DNA of 64,000 nt, taken from positions 1 through 64,000 of the forward strand of contig JAJYNP010000173.1 in NCBI GenBank assembly GCA_021786265.1, in the 5' to 3' direction. Position numbers and translations under genes: made by a program. A model generated the notes under the pieces. That model had not been told where the DNA came from. It worked only from the letters and a program-made list of their open reading frames with translations, and made no database searches. Source of the DNA: Chloroflexota bacterium (GTDB taxonomy: Bacteria > Chloroflexota > Limnocylindria > Limnocylindrales > CSP1-4). Positions 44,062-53,735 of the stretch are shown here, piece by piece; the stretch's first letter is position 1; each line of letters starts with the position of its first letter.

Positions 44062-44781
44062 GTGCGGCGCCTGTTCGGAGTCCTCGTCGTGGCGGCCATC
44101 GTGGTCGGCGCCGCGTGGGTCGCGGCGCCGCTCGTCGCCTCCGGGCTGGTGCAGGCCGCGGTCGTCGGCGCCGGTCTCGACGCCACCACGACACGCGTCC
44201 AGGTGGAGGCGGACCCCCCGCTCGCGCTCCTCCTGGGCCACGCCGATGCAGTCCGTATCCAGTCCAGCGGGGACACGCTCCAGGGGGTCCGTGTCGAGCG
44301 GCTGGATGTCATCCTCCGTGGAGTGTCCCTGTTCTCCCGCACCGCGGACACCGTCGACGGCACCCTGACCGGGGTCGCCGCCGCGACGGGTCCCACGTCC
44401 CTGCGGCTGGCCGAGATCCAGATCGGCGGCACGCCGCGCTCGGCCGGGATCGCGGTTCACGTGGAAACCTCCGACCTGGCCGCGACCCTGGGGCCGGCGC
44501 TCGTCGCAGCCGGCGTGCGGCGCGTCGTCGACGTTCGTCCCGCTCCGCCCGACGCGGTCGCGGCGTCTGTCGACGGCCGCGCCGTCACGTTCATGCTGGC
44601 CATCTCCGCGGACGGGTCCCTCGTCGCGCGACCGTCCGGGACAGCGCTTCCGTCCGTGGTGCTCTGGCGGCCTGCCGACGGGGAAGGGGTGCGGCTGGAG
44701 CACGTGCGGGTCACGGCGTCCGGCGTGGTCGTGACGGGCACGATCGACGCGTGGACGCTGCTCGGGCGCGCGATCGGGTGA
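44062..44781 (+). CDS. LmeA-like (DUF2993) phospholipid-binding protein
   Basis: 239-aa protein with an N-terminal membrane or signal segment (LFGVLVVAAIVVGAAWVAAPLVASGL), then a beta-rich region typical of DUF2993. DUF2993 proteins (LmeA) act at the outer face of the membrane on lipoglycan or phospholipid. The segment VRVERLDVILRGVSL and the repeated strands thereafter match that style. The start is GTG 44062, probably leaderless. Function in this organism is unknown. Confidence 0.7.
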   Translation: MRRLFGVLVVAAIVVGAAWVAAPLVASGLVQAAVVGAGLDATTTRVQVEADPPLALLLGHADAVRIQSSGDTLQGVRVERLDVILRGVSLFSRTADTVDGTLTGVAAATGPTSLRLAEIQIGGTPRSAGIAVHVETSDLAATLGPALVAAGVRRVVDVRPAPPDAVAASVDGRAVTFMLAISADGSLVARPSGTALPSVVLWRPADGEGVRLEHVRVTASGVVVTGTIDAWTLLGRAIG

Positions 44782-44818
44782 CCCGACGGGCCGGTCCACC
44801 CAGGGGGCGGCGTGCCTG

Positions 44819-46237
44819 CTACCGGCCTCGTGGCCCCTGGCCTGTCGCCCCGCCGGCTCCGGGTCGGAACCCCTTGGGCGCCCCGGTGTGCTCCGTCTTC
44901 GCGTACCGCACCGGTCCTCCGCCGAGGGCGACGAGCGGCCAGCTGAGCGCAAACACGGGAATCCACAGGCCCGAGAAGACGAGCAGGCGCAGGGCTCGCA
45001 GGACCCGGCCGGGGAGCGTCCCGGCGCCCGCCGGGCCCTCCCAGCGGAACGAATCGGCCGCGAGGACCGCCCCTGGGCCGAGATAGGCGGCGAACAGCAG
45101 CACCAGCGACGGCCAGGCGCCGGCGACGACACCGGCGACGAGGGCCGCGCCCAGCGAGACCGGCAGCACCGTCTGGGCCGAATAGGCGAGGTAGTCGAGT
45201 TTCGCGCCGGCCGGCAGGCGGTCACTCGCGAGGAGCGGCGCCGTCAGCTCCAGCTCGCGGCGGATGATCCCGCGGCCCCAGCGCAGGCGCTGCCGGCGCA
45301 GCGCGCCGAGGTCCAGGACCGGCTCCTCCCAGGCGACCACGTCGAGTGCCCACCCGACGCGCTCTCCGAGCGCCGCCACGCGCGACGAGAGGTCGAGATC
45401 CTCGCAGAGCGCGTGGTCGTGCCACCCCCCGACCGCGGCGAGCAGGTCGCGCCGGACGAGGATCCCGTTGCCCCGGAACTCGCTGCAGCCGCCGTTGCTC
45501 CACCGCCCGCGCTGGATCTCGCCGTCCGCGTCCTGCTCGTCCGCCTGGGCGGCCTCGAGCTGGCGGAGCAGCCAGCGCGCCGGACGGTGCTGGAGCGTGC
45601 GGCGCCGTGCGGTCATCGCTCCTGCGCCCCGCGCGAAGTAACTGGCCGCCCTCCGGAGGTAGTCGGGCCCGACCCGCGCGTCGGCGTCGAGGACCGCGAC
45701 GAACTCGCCCCGGTAGTCGGCGGGGGTGGTGGCGCCCAGGGCGGCGCCCTTTCCGTCCGCCAGGGGCGCGGCATCGGGGTCGGGTGGCGCGCCGGGCGGC
45801 GGCCCCCGCCGGATCACCCGGGTGATGCCGCCGATCCCGGCCCCTGTCGCGGCCGCGACCGCGACGGTGCCGGTGCCATCGGACGAGCGATCGTCGACCA
45901 CGACCACCTCGAAGCGCGGACGGCCGTCGGGGTCACGATGGTCCTGCGCTGCCAGGTCGACGAGAAGGTGCGGGATCACCGCGGCCTCGTCACGGCCCGC
46001 GATAAGGACCGTCGCCGTGGGCAGCGGCCCGAGCCGGCCGATGGCGGCATCGTCGAGCGGCGCGAGCGGCGGGCGGCGACTCATCGGCGCGAGGGCCAGG
46101 GTGACCGCGGCGAACAGGACGTAGAGCACGGCCAGCACGGGCACTGGGATGACGAGGACCAGGATCGCGCCAAGGCCGATGGCCGCGAATGTCACCACGA
46201 CGGCGGCAGCCCGCCACCGGAACGGCGTCCCGCTCAT
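44819..46237 (-). CDS. Membrane glycosyltransferase, family 2
   Basis: 472-aa GT2 enzyme. Two membrane helices at the N-terminus (about 10-52) precede the GT-A domain. Motifs are VVVDDRSSDGT, LDADARVG (DxD-like), CEDLDLSSRV and QRLRWGRG (QxxRW). The (Q/R)xxRW and flanking helices resemble processive or lipid-anchored GT2 proteins. Further helices lie at about 355-440. The acceptor is unknown; a role in envelope glycolipid or polysaccharide synthesis is likely. It follows the MFS gene after 7 nt. Confidence 0.88.
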   Translation of the reverse strand: MSGTPFRWRAAAVVVTFAAIGLGAILVLVIPVPVLAVLYVLFAAVTLALAPMSRRPPLAPLDDAAIGRLGPLPTATVLIAGRDEAAVIPHLLVDLAAQDHRDPDGRPRFEVVVVDDRSSDGTGTVAVAAATGAGIGGITRVIRRGPPPGAPPDPDAAPLADGKGAALGATTPADYRGEFVAVLDADARVGPDYLRRAASYFARGAGAMTARRRTLQHRPARWLLRQLEAAQADEQDADGEIQRGRWSNGGCSEFRGNGILVRRDLLAAVGGWHDHALCEDLDLSSRVAALGERVGWALDVVAWEEPVLDLGALRRQRLRWGRGIIRRELELTAPLLASDRLPAGAKLDYLAYSAQTVLPVSLGAALVAGVVAGAWPSLVLLFAAYLGPGAVLAADSFRWEGPAGAGTLPGRVLRALRLLVFSGLWIPVFALSWPLVALGGGPVRYAKTEHTGAPKGFRPGAGGATGQGPRGR

Positions 46238-46244
46238 CCGGCCC

Positions 46245-47801
46245 TCACCCGTCGTTCCCGGGCCATGGAGGACCCCCTCCCCCCTCCCCCGGAGGCGCGG
46301 CGCGTCCGCCTCCAGCTGGCCGCCGCGGGCTGGTGGTCACGGTGACCGGATCGACCGGGGCCGCATGCGGGGCGGGGATCGCCGCCGCCGGCCGTTCTGC
46401 CTTCACCACCAGGATGGATCCCACGCCCACCGCGCCGACGAGGACGGCGGCGGCGAGGAGCACCGCCGGCGTGCCCACGAGGTCCGCCACCGGGCCCACC
46501 ACCACGATGGGAAGGAAGCTCGAGATGCTCACCAGCATGTTCAGCACGCCGAAGACGCGCCCCCGGACCTCCTCCGGCAGCTCCTCCTGGAGCTGGGTCT
46601 GGGCGGGGATCGCGACGAAGGCGTAGGCGCCACCGGCCAGGAACGCCAGGAACACCACGATAGCCAGCAGGGAGACCAGGCCACCCAGGTCGGCGACGCT
46701 CTGTCGCATGGCGTTCTCCTCGAGGAACCGGGAGAGCGGCCCGGCAATCGAGAGCACCACCAGGGTCAGCGACAGCCCGAGGAGCCCGCCCTCGATCACG
46801 CGACGCCGCGGCATGTACCGCCCGTAGGCGTTGAGGAAGAGGATCCCCATCACGATGCCGGCCCCCAGCGGGAGCACGACCACCACGAAGTCCTGCTCGC
46901 GGAGGCCGAGGGCCTTGGTCGCAAAGCCCGGCCCGAGCACGCCGAGGACCCCGATCAGCGAGGCGGTGATGGCGAGGTACGTCAGCGACCAGAAGATGCG
47001 GGGGTTCGAGCGGATGTAGGCGAGCCCCTCGCGCAGCTGCGCCACGAGGGTCGCGACCGCCCGCTCGGCGCCGCCCAGCGCTCCTTCCGCAACGGGGGCC
47101 TCCGGAGCCGTGCGCGGAAGCGTCACGCAGAGCGCTGCGGCCACGAAGTAGAGGGTCGCCACGAGCAGCAGGAGCGCAGGCGCGCCGGCGAGGTTCACCA
47201 CCAGCGGGCCGAGCAGCGCGAACCCGATCGCGAACGACGCATTGAGGGTGAAGGTGAAGAGCCCGTTGGCCTGCATGAGCCGGTCCCGCTCCACCAGGTG
47301 CGGGATCATGGCGGCCTCGGCGGGCGCGAAGAACGTCGTCACCGTCGAGACCAGCACGTTCAGCACGTAGACCAGCAGCAGCTGGTTGCTGACGAGCACC
47401 ATGGCGAGGAAGGCGCCACCCCTGAGCACGTTAGTCGAGATCAGGATCAGGCGGCGGTCGACGCGATCGACGAAGACGCCCGCGATCGCGCTGAAGACGA
47501 CCGCCGGGACGAGGAAGGTCAGGATCAGCAGGCTGACCGCCGAGTTCGACCCGGTCAGGCCGTACACGACGATGGTCAGCCCGTAGATGACCATGTTCCC
47601 GCCGATCTGGGTGGACGCCTGCGCGAGCCACAGCGACAGGAACCGCCGGTTGGCGAGTACCCCGAGACCGGACGGCTCGGGGGCCGGCACACCGCCCGTG
47701 TCGTGCTCTGGTGCGCCCCGGGCGCCTCCCGCGGCCACGCCTCCGGCACCGGGCGGCTCGTACGGGACCTCTCGCGTCGGGCGCGATCCCGGGGACCTCA
47801 C
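46245..47801 (-). CDS. Major facilitator superfamily transporter (MFS_3/enterobactin exporter-like)
   Basis: 518-aa protein with about 10-12 membrane helices. The region [25 protein letters not shown] and [20 protein letters not shown] (motif A-like) is typical of MFS exporters of the MFS_3 group. A Pro/Gly-rich cytoplasmic N-terminus and tail flank the core. GTG 47801 overlaps the DUF951 stop (GTGA). Substrate is not predictable. Confidence 0.87.
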   Translation of the reverse strand: MRSPGSRPTREVPYEPPGAGGVAAGGARGAPEHDTGGVPAPEPSGLGVLANRRFLSLWLAQASTQIGGNMVIYGLTIVVYGLTGSNSAVSLLILTFLVPAVVFSAIAGVFVDRVDRRLILISTNVLRGGAFLAMVLVSNQLLLVYVLNVLVSTVTTFFAPAEAAMIPHLVERDRLMQANGLFTFTLNASFAIGFALLGPLVVNLAGAPALLLLVATLYFVAAALCVTLPRTAPEAPVAEGALGGAERAVATLVAQLREGLAYIRSNPRIFWSLTYLAITASLIGVLGVLGPGFATKALGLREQDFVVVVLPLGAGIVMGILFLNAYGRYMPRRRVIEGGLLGLSLTLVVLSIAGPLSRFLEENAMRQSVADLGGLVSLLAIVVFLAFLAGGAYAFVAIPAQTQLQEELPEEVRGRVFGVLNMLVSISSFLPIVVVGPVADLVGTPAVLLAAAVLVGAVGVGSILVVKAERPAAAIPAPHAAPVDPVTVTTSPRRPAGGGRAAPPGEGGGGPPWPGNDG

Positions 47802-48022
47802 GTCGCGGGATCCGTAGCGGCTGGCCCCCGATCGATGAAGGCGACCAGGCGCCGTTCGAGATCGCGCCGTTCGAGGAGCACGCGCCGACCGCAGCCGTCG
47901 CACACGAGCCCGATGTCGGCACCGAGGCGGACCACGCGCCACGTCCTGGCGCCGCACGGGTGCGGCTTGCGCAGCCGAACCCGGTCTCCTTCCCGGAACT
48001 CGACGACGGGACGGTCCGGCAT
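47798..48022 (-). CDS. DUF951 family protein
   Basis: 74-aa protein [24 protein letters not shown]..., with [23 protein letters not shown] and a CxxC pair. This matches DUF951, a small family often next to mechanosensitive channel or translation genes in Firmicutes; function unknown, possibly zinc-binding. ATG 48022 lies 7 nt after the tldE stop. The MFS gene overlaps its end. Confidence 0.88.
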   Translation of the reverse strand: MPDRPVVEFREGDRVRLRKPHPCGARTWRVVRLGADIGLVCDGCGRRVLLERRDLERRLVAFIDRGPAATDPAT

Positions 48023-48029
48023 CCGCCCC

Positions 48030-49379
48030 TCAGTGTTCCGTGGCGCCCGTGAAGTCCCAGGCCGCGATCCGCAGTCCGGGTACCACGCAGCTGCCGAGCT
48101 CTCCCGCCAGCAGCCGGCGCTCGCGGCCGACGGCCTCGACCGCCGCGAGCGCGTCGAGGTAGCTCTGCGTGAAGCGCAGGTTGCGCACCGGTCCGACGAT
48201 CTCACCGTGTTCGACGAGGAATGTGCCGTCGCGCGTCATCCCGGTCACGATGGCACGCTTGGGATGCACCGGGTTGGTGTAGTTGAAGCGCGTGACGAGC
48301 AGGCCGCGCTGCATCCCCGCCAGCAGCTCCTCCGGCGCCGTGTCGCCCGGGGCCATGAACTGGTTGGTGGGGATGGGGCCATACGTATTGGGAGCTGGCA
48401 GGCCGTGGCCGGTCGACAGGCGCCCGGCGCGCCCTGCGGTGGCCGCGTCGTAGACGAGGCTCGCGCAGGCGCCGCGCTCGATCAGCGGCACGCGCTGTTT
48501 CGCGACGCCCTCGTAATCGAACGCGGTGGGAGTCCCGGCCGGGTCCGTGGCATCGTCCCAGGTGGAGACCAGCTCGCTGGCGATCTTCCGTCCGGGCTCG
48601 TAGAAGCTGCGCCCCTCCTCCACCGCGAGGGCCGAGAACCCCAGCCCGCCGACCCAGTCGAGCAGGTCCACGACCGCGTACGGCTCGAGCACCACGGGGT
48701 AGATGTCCGGGGGCAGCACCGCTGGCGCGCGCGACCGGACCGCCCGTCCCGCGGCCTCCCGCCCGACCGCCGAGGGGTCGATCGACGTCACGTCGACCGC
48801 CAGCGTCTCGCCGTAACCGGCCTCGCCGTCCGGCCCCATGCAGATCGTGACGAGCCTCGCGTGCGTCGTGACCTGTTCTGCCCGGACGCCGCGCGAGTTC
48901 GCAACCGCAAGCCCGTCCGTCGACGTGGAAAACGATCCGAAGGCCAGGACGCGCGCGGCGTCGGCGGCCGCGACGACCTGGCCGACGCCGTCCGCACGCC
49001 GTTCGGGCGTTGCGCCGGCGGTCGCGTCGCTCCACGCGCCCGAAACCGCCGGGATGGGGCCCGGCTCCGGCAGCACTACCGGGTCGTCCAGCTCGGGCTG
49101 GACACGCGCGATCCGCGCCGCGGTCTCGGCGAGCGCCCGAAGGCCGTGCCCGTCCAGCCGCCCGCTCGAGGCGACCCCGACCCGCCGCCCCGCCACGAAG
49201 CGCAGGTTGGCCACCACGTCCGTCTCGGCCACGTTCTGGTGGATCTCGCTGTTCGCGAAGCGCGTCAACGCGGCGTCCGTGGCCATCACCACGACCTCGG
49301 CGTCGCTCGCTCCCTCCGCCGAGGCCAACCTCAGGAGCCGCTCGGCCAGCGGAAGCCAGCTGCCGCCGGCGGGCGTCAC
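48030..49379 (-). CDS. tldE: Metallopeptidase-like subunit TldE/PmbA
   Basis: 449-aa partner of TldD. The N-terminal domain ([18 protein letters not shown]) and the C-terminal TldE core ([45 protein letters not shown]-like FNYTNP) are recognisable. TldE lacks the HExxxH of TldD, as expected. GTG 49379 has GGAGG at 6-nt spacing, within the 13-nt gap after tldD. TldDE complexes degrade unfolded peptides or mature modified peptides such as microcin B17. Confidence 0.92.
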   Translation of the reverse strand: MTPAGGSWLPLAERLLRLASAEGASDAEVVVMATDAALTRFANSEIHQNVAETDVVANLRFVAGRRVGVASSGRLDGHGLRALAETAARIARVQPELDDPVVLPEPGPIPAVSGAWSDATAGATPERRADGVGQVVAAADAARVLAFGSFSTSTDGLAVANSRGVRAEQVTTHARLVTICMGPDGEAGYGETLAVDVTSIDPSAVGREAAGRAVRSRAPAVLPPDIYPVVLEPYAVVDLLDWVGGLGFSALAVEEGRSFYEPGRKIASELVSTWDDATDPAGTPTAFDYEGVAKQRVPLIERGACASLVYDAATAGRAGRLSTGHGLPAPNTYGPIPTNQFMAPGDTAPEELLAGMQRGLLVTRFNYTNPVHPKRAIVTGMTRDGTFLVEHGEIVGPVRNLRFTQSYLDALAAVEAVGRERRLLAGELGSCVVPGLRIAAWDFTGATEH

Positions 49380-49392
49380 CCGGCGCCTCCGG

Positions 49393-50841
49393 TCACCATC
49401 GCCCGACCCCCACCTGAACGTCGCGGAAACGGGCGCCCGAGCACGCATGGCCCACGTGCCCCTCCTGCGGCGGTTCCCCCTTACCGCAGTTCGGTGTGCC
49501 CAGCATGCGGTAGCTGCGCTCGTCCGCGACCGCGTCGCAGGAGCGCCAGAACTCGTACGTGATACCGGTGTAGGTGGGGTTCTTCAGGAGCCGACCCAGT
49601 TTCCCGCCCCGGATCTCGTAGGCCATCTCGGTCGCGAACTGGAAGTTCAGCCGGCGGTCGTCGATGCTCCAGCTGCGGTTCGAGACGAGGTACAGGCCAT
49701 CGTCCGTGTCCTGGATGATCTCCTCCAGGCTCATGCCCGGCCGGGGGAGCAGGTTGATGTTGGTCATGCGAATCAGCGGGATGCGGTTCCATCCGTCTGC
49801 GCGCATCGCGCCGCCGCTGCTGCGTCCGATCCGCGGTGCGGTCTCCCGGCTGGACAGGTACCCCACGAAGACCCCTTCGCGGACCAGCGGGATCGACTGG
49901 GCGGGCACGCCCTCGTCGTCCCATCCGAACGTCCCGAGTCCCTCGTCGGCCGTGGCATCGGCCACGATGTCGATGAACTCGGACCCGTACCGGAACCCCT
50001 CGGCAAGCCGATCCGTGGACAGGAAGCTGGTGCCGGCGTACGAAGCCTCTGTGCCGAAGACGCGGTCCAGCTCGGCGGGGTGCCCGCAGCTCTCGTGGAT
50101 CTGCAGGTAGAGCTGCGTGGGGTCGAGCACGATCGTCCGGCGTCCGGGCGGACACTGCGGAGCGGCGAGCAGCGCCGCAGCCTCCTGCGCGAGCTGGCCC
50201 GCGCGCGTCCCCAGGGCCAGGCCGCGGACGTTCTCGTACCCGCCGCCGCGCATCCCCCCGTCCGGCTCCGGGTAGGAGCGGCGCTGGTGCTCGTCGCCGT
50301 CCACGGCGTTGGCCTCGATGACGGCGCCGGTGTGGGTGAGCACCTGCTCCACGTCCGTGCCGTTGCTGTCGCAGAAGGTCTTCCACTCCCGGTCCGCGCG
50401 ATACGTGCTGTCCGTGAAGGCCAGGTCGGCCGCCGCACGCATCGCCGCATCCGCCTCGAGGAGATCGCCGACCTTCGTCTCCAGGGGCACCTGGAACGGA
50501 TCGACGGCGACGGGCGTCTCGAAGCGCCCGTGCTGCGGCAGCTGCCGGTCCAGGACCACCGTGCGCCGCTGGGTGCGGGCCGACGCGCGGGCGATCCGCA
50601 CGGCTCGGGCGGCGACCCGTTCCGCCTCGGCGGCGGTCAGCCGGCAGGAACTCGCGAAGCCCCAGGCACCATCCACCAGCACCCGGACGCCGAAACCCTC
50701 GTCCTCGCGCCGCGAGGCGGCGGCGACCCGGCCCGTCCTGACGGACAGCCGCTCCTCCATGCGTCGAACCGTCCGGACGTCGGCATGGGAGGCGCCGCGC
50801 AGCGTCGCGACCTGCAGGGCACGCTCGGTCACGTGGTCCAT
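49393..50841 (-). CDS. tldD: Metalloprotease TldD
   Basis: 482-aa zinc protease subunit of the TldD/TldE heterodimer. The metal motif is HESCGHP (HExxxH), and NINLLPRPGMSLEEIIQDTDDGLYL and FQFATEMAYEIRGGKLG are family segments. ATG 50841 has no ribosome binding site, but TACGCT ends 7 nt upstream. First gene of a run tldD-tldE-DUF951-MFS-GT2 with gaps of 13 nt or less. No RiPP precursor gene is evident nearby. Confidence 0.94.
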   Translation of the reverse strand: MDHVTERALQVATLRGASHADVRTVRRMEERLSVRTGRVAAASRREDEGFGVRVLVDGAWGFASSCRLTAAEAERVAARAVRIARASARTQRRTVVLDRQLPQHGRFETPVAVDPFQVPLETKVGDLLEADAAMRAAADLAFTDSTYRADREWKTFCDSNGTDVEQVLTHTGAVIEANAVDGDEHQRRSYPEPDGGMRGGGYENVRGLALGTRAGQLAQEAAALLAAPQCPPGRRTIVLDPTQLYLQIHESCGHPAELDRVFGTEASYAGTSFLSTDRLAEGFRYGSEFIDIVADATADEGLGTFGWDDEGVPAQSIPLVREGVFVGYLSSRETAPRIGRSSGGAMRADGWNRIPLIRMTNINLLPRPGMSLEEIIQDTDDGLYLVSNRSWSIDDRRLNFQFATEMAYEIRGGKLGRLLKNPTYTGITYEFWRSCDAVADERSYRMLGTPNCGKGEPPQEGHVGHACSGARFRDVQVGVGRW

Positions 50842-50848
50842 CGGCGAC

Positions 50849-50854
50849 AGCGTA
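50849..50854 (-). promoter_or_regulatory. Probable -10 element of leaderless tldD
   Basis: TACGCT on the minus strand ends 7 nt before the tldD ATG, without any Shine-Dalgarno. It lies in the 20-nt gap after the DUF881 gene, so tldD may have its own promoter within a longer run of minus-strand genes. Confidence 0.35.
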
Positions 50855-50861
50855 CCAGAGC

Positions 50862-51548
50862 CTAGAGACGCGGCTGGGCGTCCGCCGGGATGAGCGAACG
50901 GTCGGTGGGGGGCAGGACCAGGTCGTTCTCCGGGGTGACCGCGAGCTGGATGTTGGGGCTGGTCACCTGCAGCTGGCTCACGATGCCCCCGACCCGTGTG
51001 AGGGCGGCGGTCAGGTTGATGCTGCTGCCGATCGCCGAGACCTGGAACGACGAGCCCAGCGCCACGTTCTCCACCGACAGGGCACCGGGAGGGCCGGCGA
51101 CGACTGTGCTGGCGACCACGCGGACGTTGTCGATGGCGAGCGCCTCTGCGCCGGCGAGCCGCAGCTCGTTGACCAGGTCGTTGGCGGCATCCGCGCTCAT
51201 CGGACCGGTGCAGTCGACCGTCACGCCCCGCCCGGTGACCGGATCCAGCCCGGCCCAGAGGCGGATATTGGCCAGGTCGTCACGGAGCCCGCCCACGGCG
51301 GAGACGCCCAGACCACGCGCCTGCTGGAGATCGCGGGCCTGCGTCCTGAGCGTGTCCACCTCGGTTGACAGCTGGCTGTTGCGCTGGTTCAGGTTCGCGA
51401 TGAGCGTCGTGAGGTCCTGGGACGTGAGGTTGGCCAGCCCGACACCGCCAGCCTGCGCCCGGAGCTGGATGATCGACAGGAATCCGAGCAGGACGGCCAC
51501 GAACGCCATCGACAGCTGGGCGCTCCGCGAGCGCATCCCGCCCTTCAT
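50862..51548 (-). CDS. DUF881 family membrane-anchored protein (second copy in the pair)
   Basis: 228-aa protein with an N-terminal membrane anchor (LSMAFVAVLLGFLSIIQL), a coiled-coil-like stretch (about 45-80), and the DUF881 domain with NDLVNELRLAGAEALAIDNVRV and VENVALGSSFQVSAIGSS. DUF881 proteins occur near division genes in Gram-positive bacteria; function unresolved. ATG 51548 overlaps the upstream DUF881 gene by 4 nt (ATGA), indicating a co-expressed pair. Confidence 0.85.
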   Translation of the reverse strand: MKGGMRSRSAQLSMAFVAVLLGFLSIIQLRAQAGGVGLANLTSQDLTTLIANLNQRNSQLSTEVDTLRTQARDLQQARGLGVSAVGGLRDDLANIRLWAGLDPVTGRGVTVDCTGPMSADAANDLVNELRLAGAEALAIDNVRVVASTVVAGPPGALSVENVALGSSFQVSAIGSSINLTAALTRVGGIVSQLQVTSPNIQLAVTPENDLVLPPTDRSLIPADAQPRL

Positions 51549-52327
51549 GGCCCGGTCCCCGCCGACGCGGCGGGCGAGGCGGACGCGGGGAGCGCGTGCG
51601 CGTACGTGAGCGCGACGCCGCCGGCGTACGCCGGGACGACGGCCTTGTCCAGCGCGCCGGCACCGAGCCGGATCCCGAACCCCTCGACGCGCGCCTTCAC
51701 GAAGCGCGCGAAGTTGGCCGACGTGGTCATCCGGCCGTAGAGATCCCTGGGTCCGATGGCCACGATCTGGTACGGCGGCTGCAGGTATGCCCCGTTCAGC
51801 AGGATCGACGAGCCGATGTCGGTCAGCCCGCTGGTCGCGGTGATCCGCTCGCCGTTGACCGCGATCGCCTCCGCGCCGTCCAGCCAGAGCTCATTGACCA
51901 CCGAGCGGATGTCGCTGGCGCTCACCAGGTAGTCCCCCGGGGCTGCCCCGGGCGGGATCGGCTGCGTCGAGTCCTCGAGCTGGACCACCACGCCCGGCCC
52001 CTGGAGGTCGATGAAGCCGGCCGCCAGGCGGGCCTGCTGCAGTTGATCGTTCAGGCTCGTCACGAGCGCGTTGTTGCCGGCCGACGACGCCTCCAGCTGT
52101 TCGATCTGCGCCCGCAGCGCCAGGATCTGTGCCTTGAGGTCATCCTGCTGCTTCTGCAGATCCGTGGCGGTCTCGACGAGCGGCGGTCGTTCCTGGCTGG
52201 TGTACTGCACGCGGGACGGTTCGCCGCCGGCCTGGGCCACCATCAGGAACCCGAGGACGAGCAGGGCGGCGGCGAGCGTCAGCTGCCAGCCCGGAACGCG
52301 CCGCGCTCGCCCGATGAGCCCGCTCAT
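51545..52327 (-). CDS. DUF881 family membrane-anchored protein (first copy in the pair)
   Basis: 260-aa paralogue of the next gene. Membrane anchor at about 14-33 (LTLAAALLVLGFLMVAQAG), coiled coil at about 50-100 (KQQDDLKAQILALRAQIEQLE), then DUF881 with SDIRSVVNELWLDGAEAIAVNGERI, the best-conserved motif of the family, and PPYQIVAIG. The Ala/Ser-rich C-terminus is about 20 residues. It follows the peptidase gene after 55 nt. Confidence 0.87.
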   Translation of the reverse strand: MSGLIGRARRVPGWQLTLAAALLVLGFLMVAQAGGEPSRVQYTSQERPPLVETATDLQKQQDDLKAQILALRAQIEQLEASSAGNNALVTSLNDQLQQARLAAGFIDLQGPGVVVQLEDSTQPIPPGAAPGDYLVSASDIRSVVNELWLDGAEAIAVNGERITATSGLTDIGSSILLNGAYLQPPYQIVAIGPRDLYGRMTTSANFARFVKARVEGFGIRLGAGALDKAVVPAYAGGVALTYAHALPASASPAASAGTGP

Positions 52328-52382
52328 CAGGCGAGCCGTCCGGTGCGGGCTGCCGGCCTCGGCATGGGCTCGGGCCGGGTCG

Positions 52383-53735
52383 TCATGGTCCCGTGCCTCC
52401 CGGCCGTCCGGGACGCCGACGTCCGGTGGTCACCAGGGCCGTCACGGAGGAGGTCAGGAGGAGCGCCGCCGCCGGGAGCGGCGGGCTCGACGGCGTGGGC
52501 AGGGCAGTCCCTGCCGCGTGCTCGTCCGTCGTGCCGGTCAGCGCCGGGATCCGCGCGGACTGACCACCTCCCGGCGGGGCCGAGGGGGCCCAGCCGGGCG
52601 GCACGGGACCCGCGGGCGCCGGCCTGGGGCCGTAGGCAGGCGGTGGCCGGACGCCGATCGCCGCGAGCCAGGCCGCGTCGAATGCCGCCGCGGTGCCTCC
52701 CGTCGCCGCCTGGAACGCCTCGTCGTCGGTCGCCCCACGCGCATACGTCGCCACCAGCCGCTGCAGAGCCTGCGCACCGTAGGTCCGCAGGAAGAAGTCG
52801 ACTGCGGACACCGCCTCCGCATACGAGAGCACGAACGGGTCGGTGCTCGCGGGGAAGGCGCCGCTCAGGCCGTCGAGCGGGACGATGCGCCCCTGGGCGA
52901 TGCCCTGCTGCAACTCCGCGCTGCGCGGGCCGGGTCCTTCCGAGTAGTAGACCGCGAGCCCTTCGTCCAGCCAGAGCGGTGGCATGTGGTAGGGATTGTG
53001 GGTGGCGACCTCGAAGATGTGGTGCGTCGCCTCGTGGGCGATCTCCGTGTCCGGCCAATCCGACCCCAGGTCCGACGGGAGCACGGTCCCGAACGCCGTG
53101 TGGGTGTCCGGGATGTACACGCCCGCCGCGTCCGCGTTCGCGCCCGAGCCGATCGCATCGAAGAAGGACGCCGAGTCGTTGTAGATGAAGAAGTCGAGAT
53201 GCGGGACGCTGCCGGTGATGCCGAACGCCGCGGCGCCCCGCGTGATGGCCGCCTGGGCCGCCCGGAGCCACGTCCGGGCGGTGCCGATGCTCACGCCGTA
53301 CCAGTGCAGGGTGACCGTGCCGCCCGAGATGATCTGCCAGGCGAACCGTGTGTCCACCACCGTGACCGACCCGGACGGACTGGTCTCGGTGACGCCGCCC
53401 GGGAGCGTCACGCGGAATACGAAGCGGTACACGGTGTTGACCGAGCCGGTGTCCGCCTGCGTCACCGACACGTGCCACGATCCGTCGGCCGCCTGCGCCA
53501 CGCTCGCGTCCTGGACGGTCGAGCCGGGCACGTACGGCGACGAGGCGACGAGCTCCACGCGGACCGGCCGCACGCTCGTTCGGAACGTGTCCCGGAACAC
53601 GAGCGGCTGGAGGAGCACGGCGGTGGCGCTGGGTGGCTCGAACGAGACGGTGGGTGCGGCCGCGACGGGAGCGGGGAGGAGCGCGAGCGCGCCGAGCAGC
53701 AACGCGCCGCCAAGGGCCTTGCTCAGCGTGACCAT
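52383..53735 (-). CDS. Secreted gluzincin metallopeptidase (peptidase MA-like family)
   Basis: 450-aa exported protein. A signal peptide (MVTLSKALGGALLLGALALLPAPVAAAP by eye, cleavage near AAA) precedes a beta-rich region. The catalytic part has HEATHHIFE (HExxH) and WLDEGLAVYYSEG, with the third zinc-ligand Glu. A Pro-rich C-terminus ends in a possible membrane helix (LPAAALLLTSSVTALV) followed by Arg residues, which suggests a sorting or membrane-retention tail. ATG 53735 lies 13 nt inside the 3' end of the binding-protein gene. Confidence 0.85.
   Translation of the reverse strand: MVTLSKALGGALLLGALALLPAPVAAAPTVSFEPPSATAVLLQPLVFRDTFRTSVRPVRVELVASSPYVPGSTVQDASVAQAADGSWHVSVTQADTGSVNTVYRFVFRVTLPGGVTETSPSGSVTVVDTRFAWQIISGGTVTLHWYGVSIGTARTWLRAAQAAITRGAAAFGITGSVPHLDFFIYNDSASFFDAIGSGANADAAGVYIPDTHTAFGTVLPSDLGSDWPDTEIAHEATHHIFEVATHNPYHMPPLWLDEGLAVYYSEGPGPRSAELQQGIAQGRIVPLDGLSGAFPASTDPFVLSYAEAVSAVDFFLRTYGAQALQRLVATYARGATDDEAFQAATGGTAAAFDAAWLAAIGVRPPPAYGPRPAPAGPVPPGWAPSAPPGGGQSARIPALTGTTDEHAAGTALPTPSSPPLPAAALLLTSSVTALVTTGRRRPGRPGGTGP

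Noticed and set aside
46149..49562. 1137-codon plus-strand open frame
   Set aside because: It is antisense to the MFS, DUF951 and tldE genes; its highly charged repeat-like sequence reflects codon-position GC bias.
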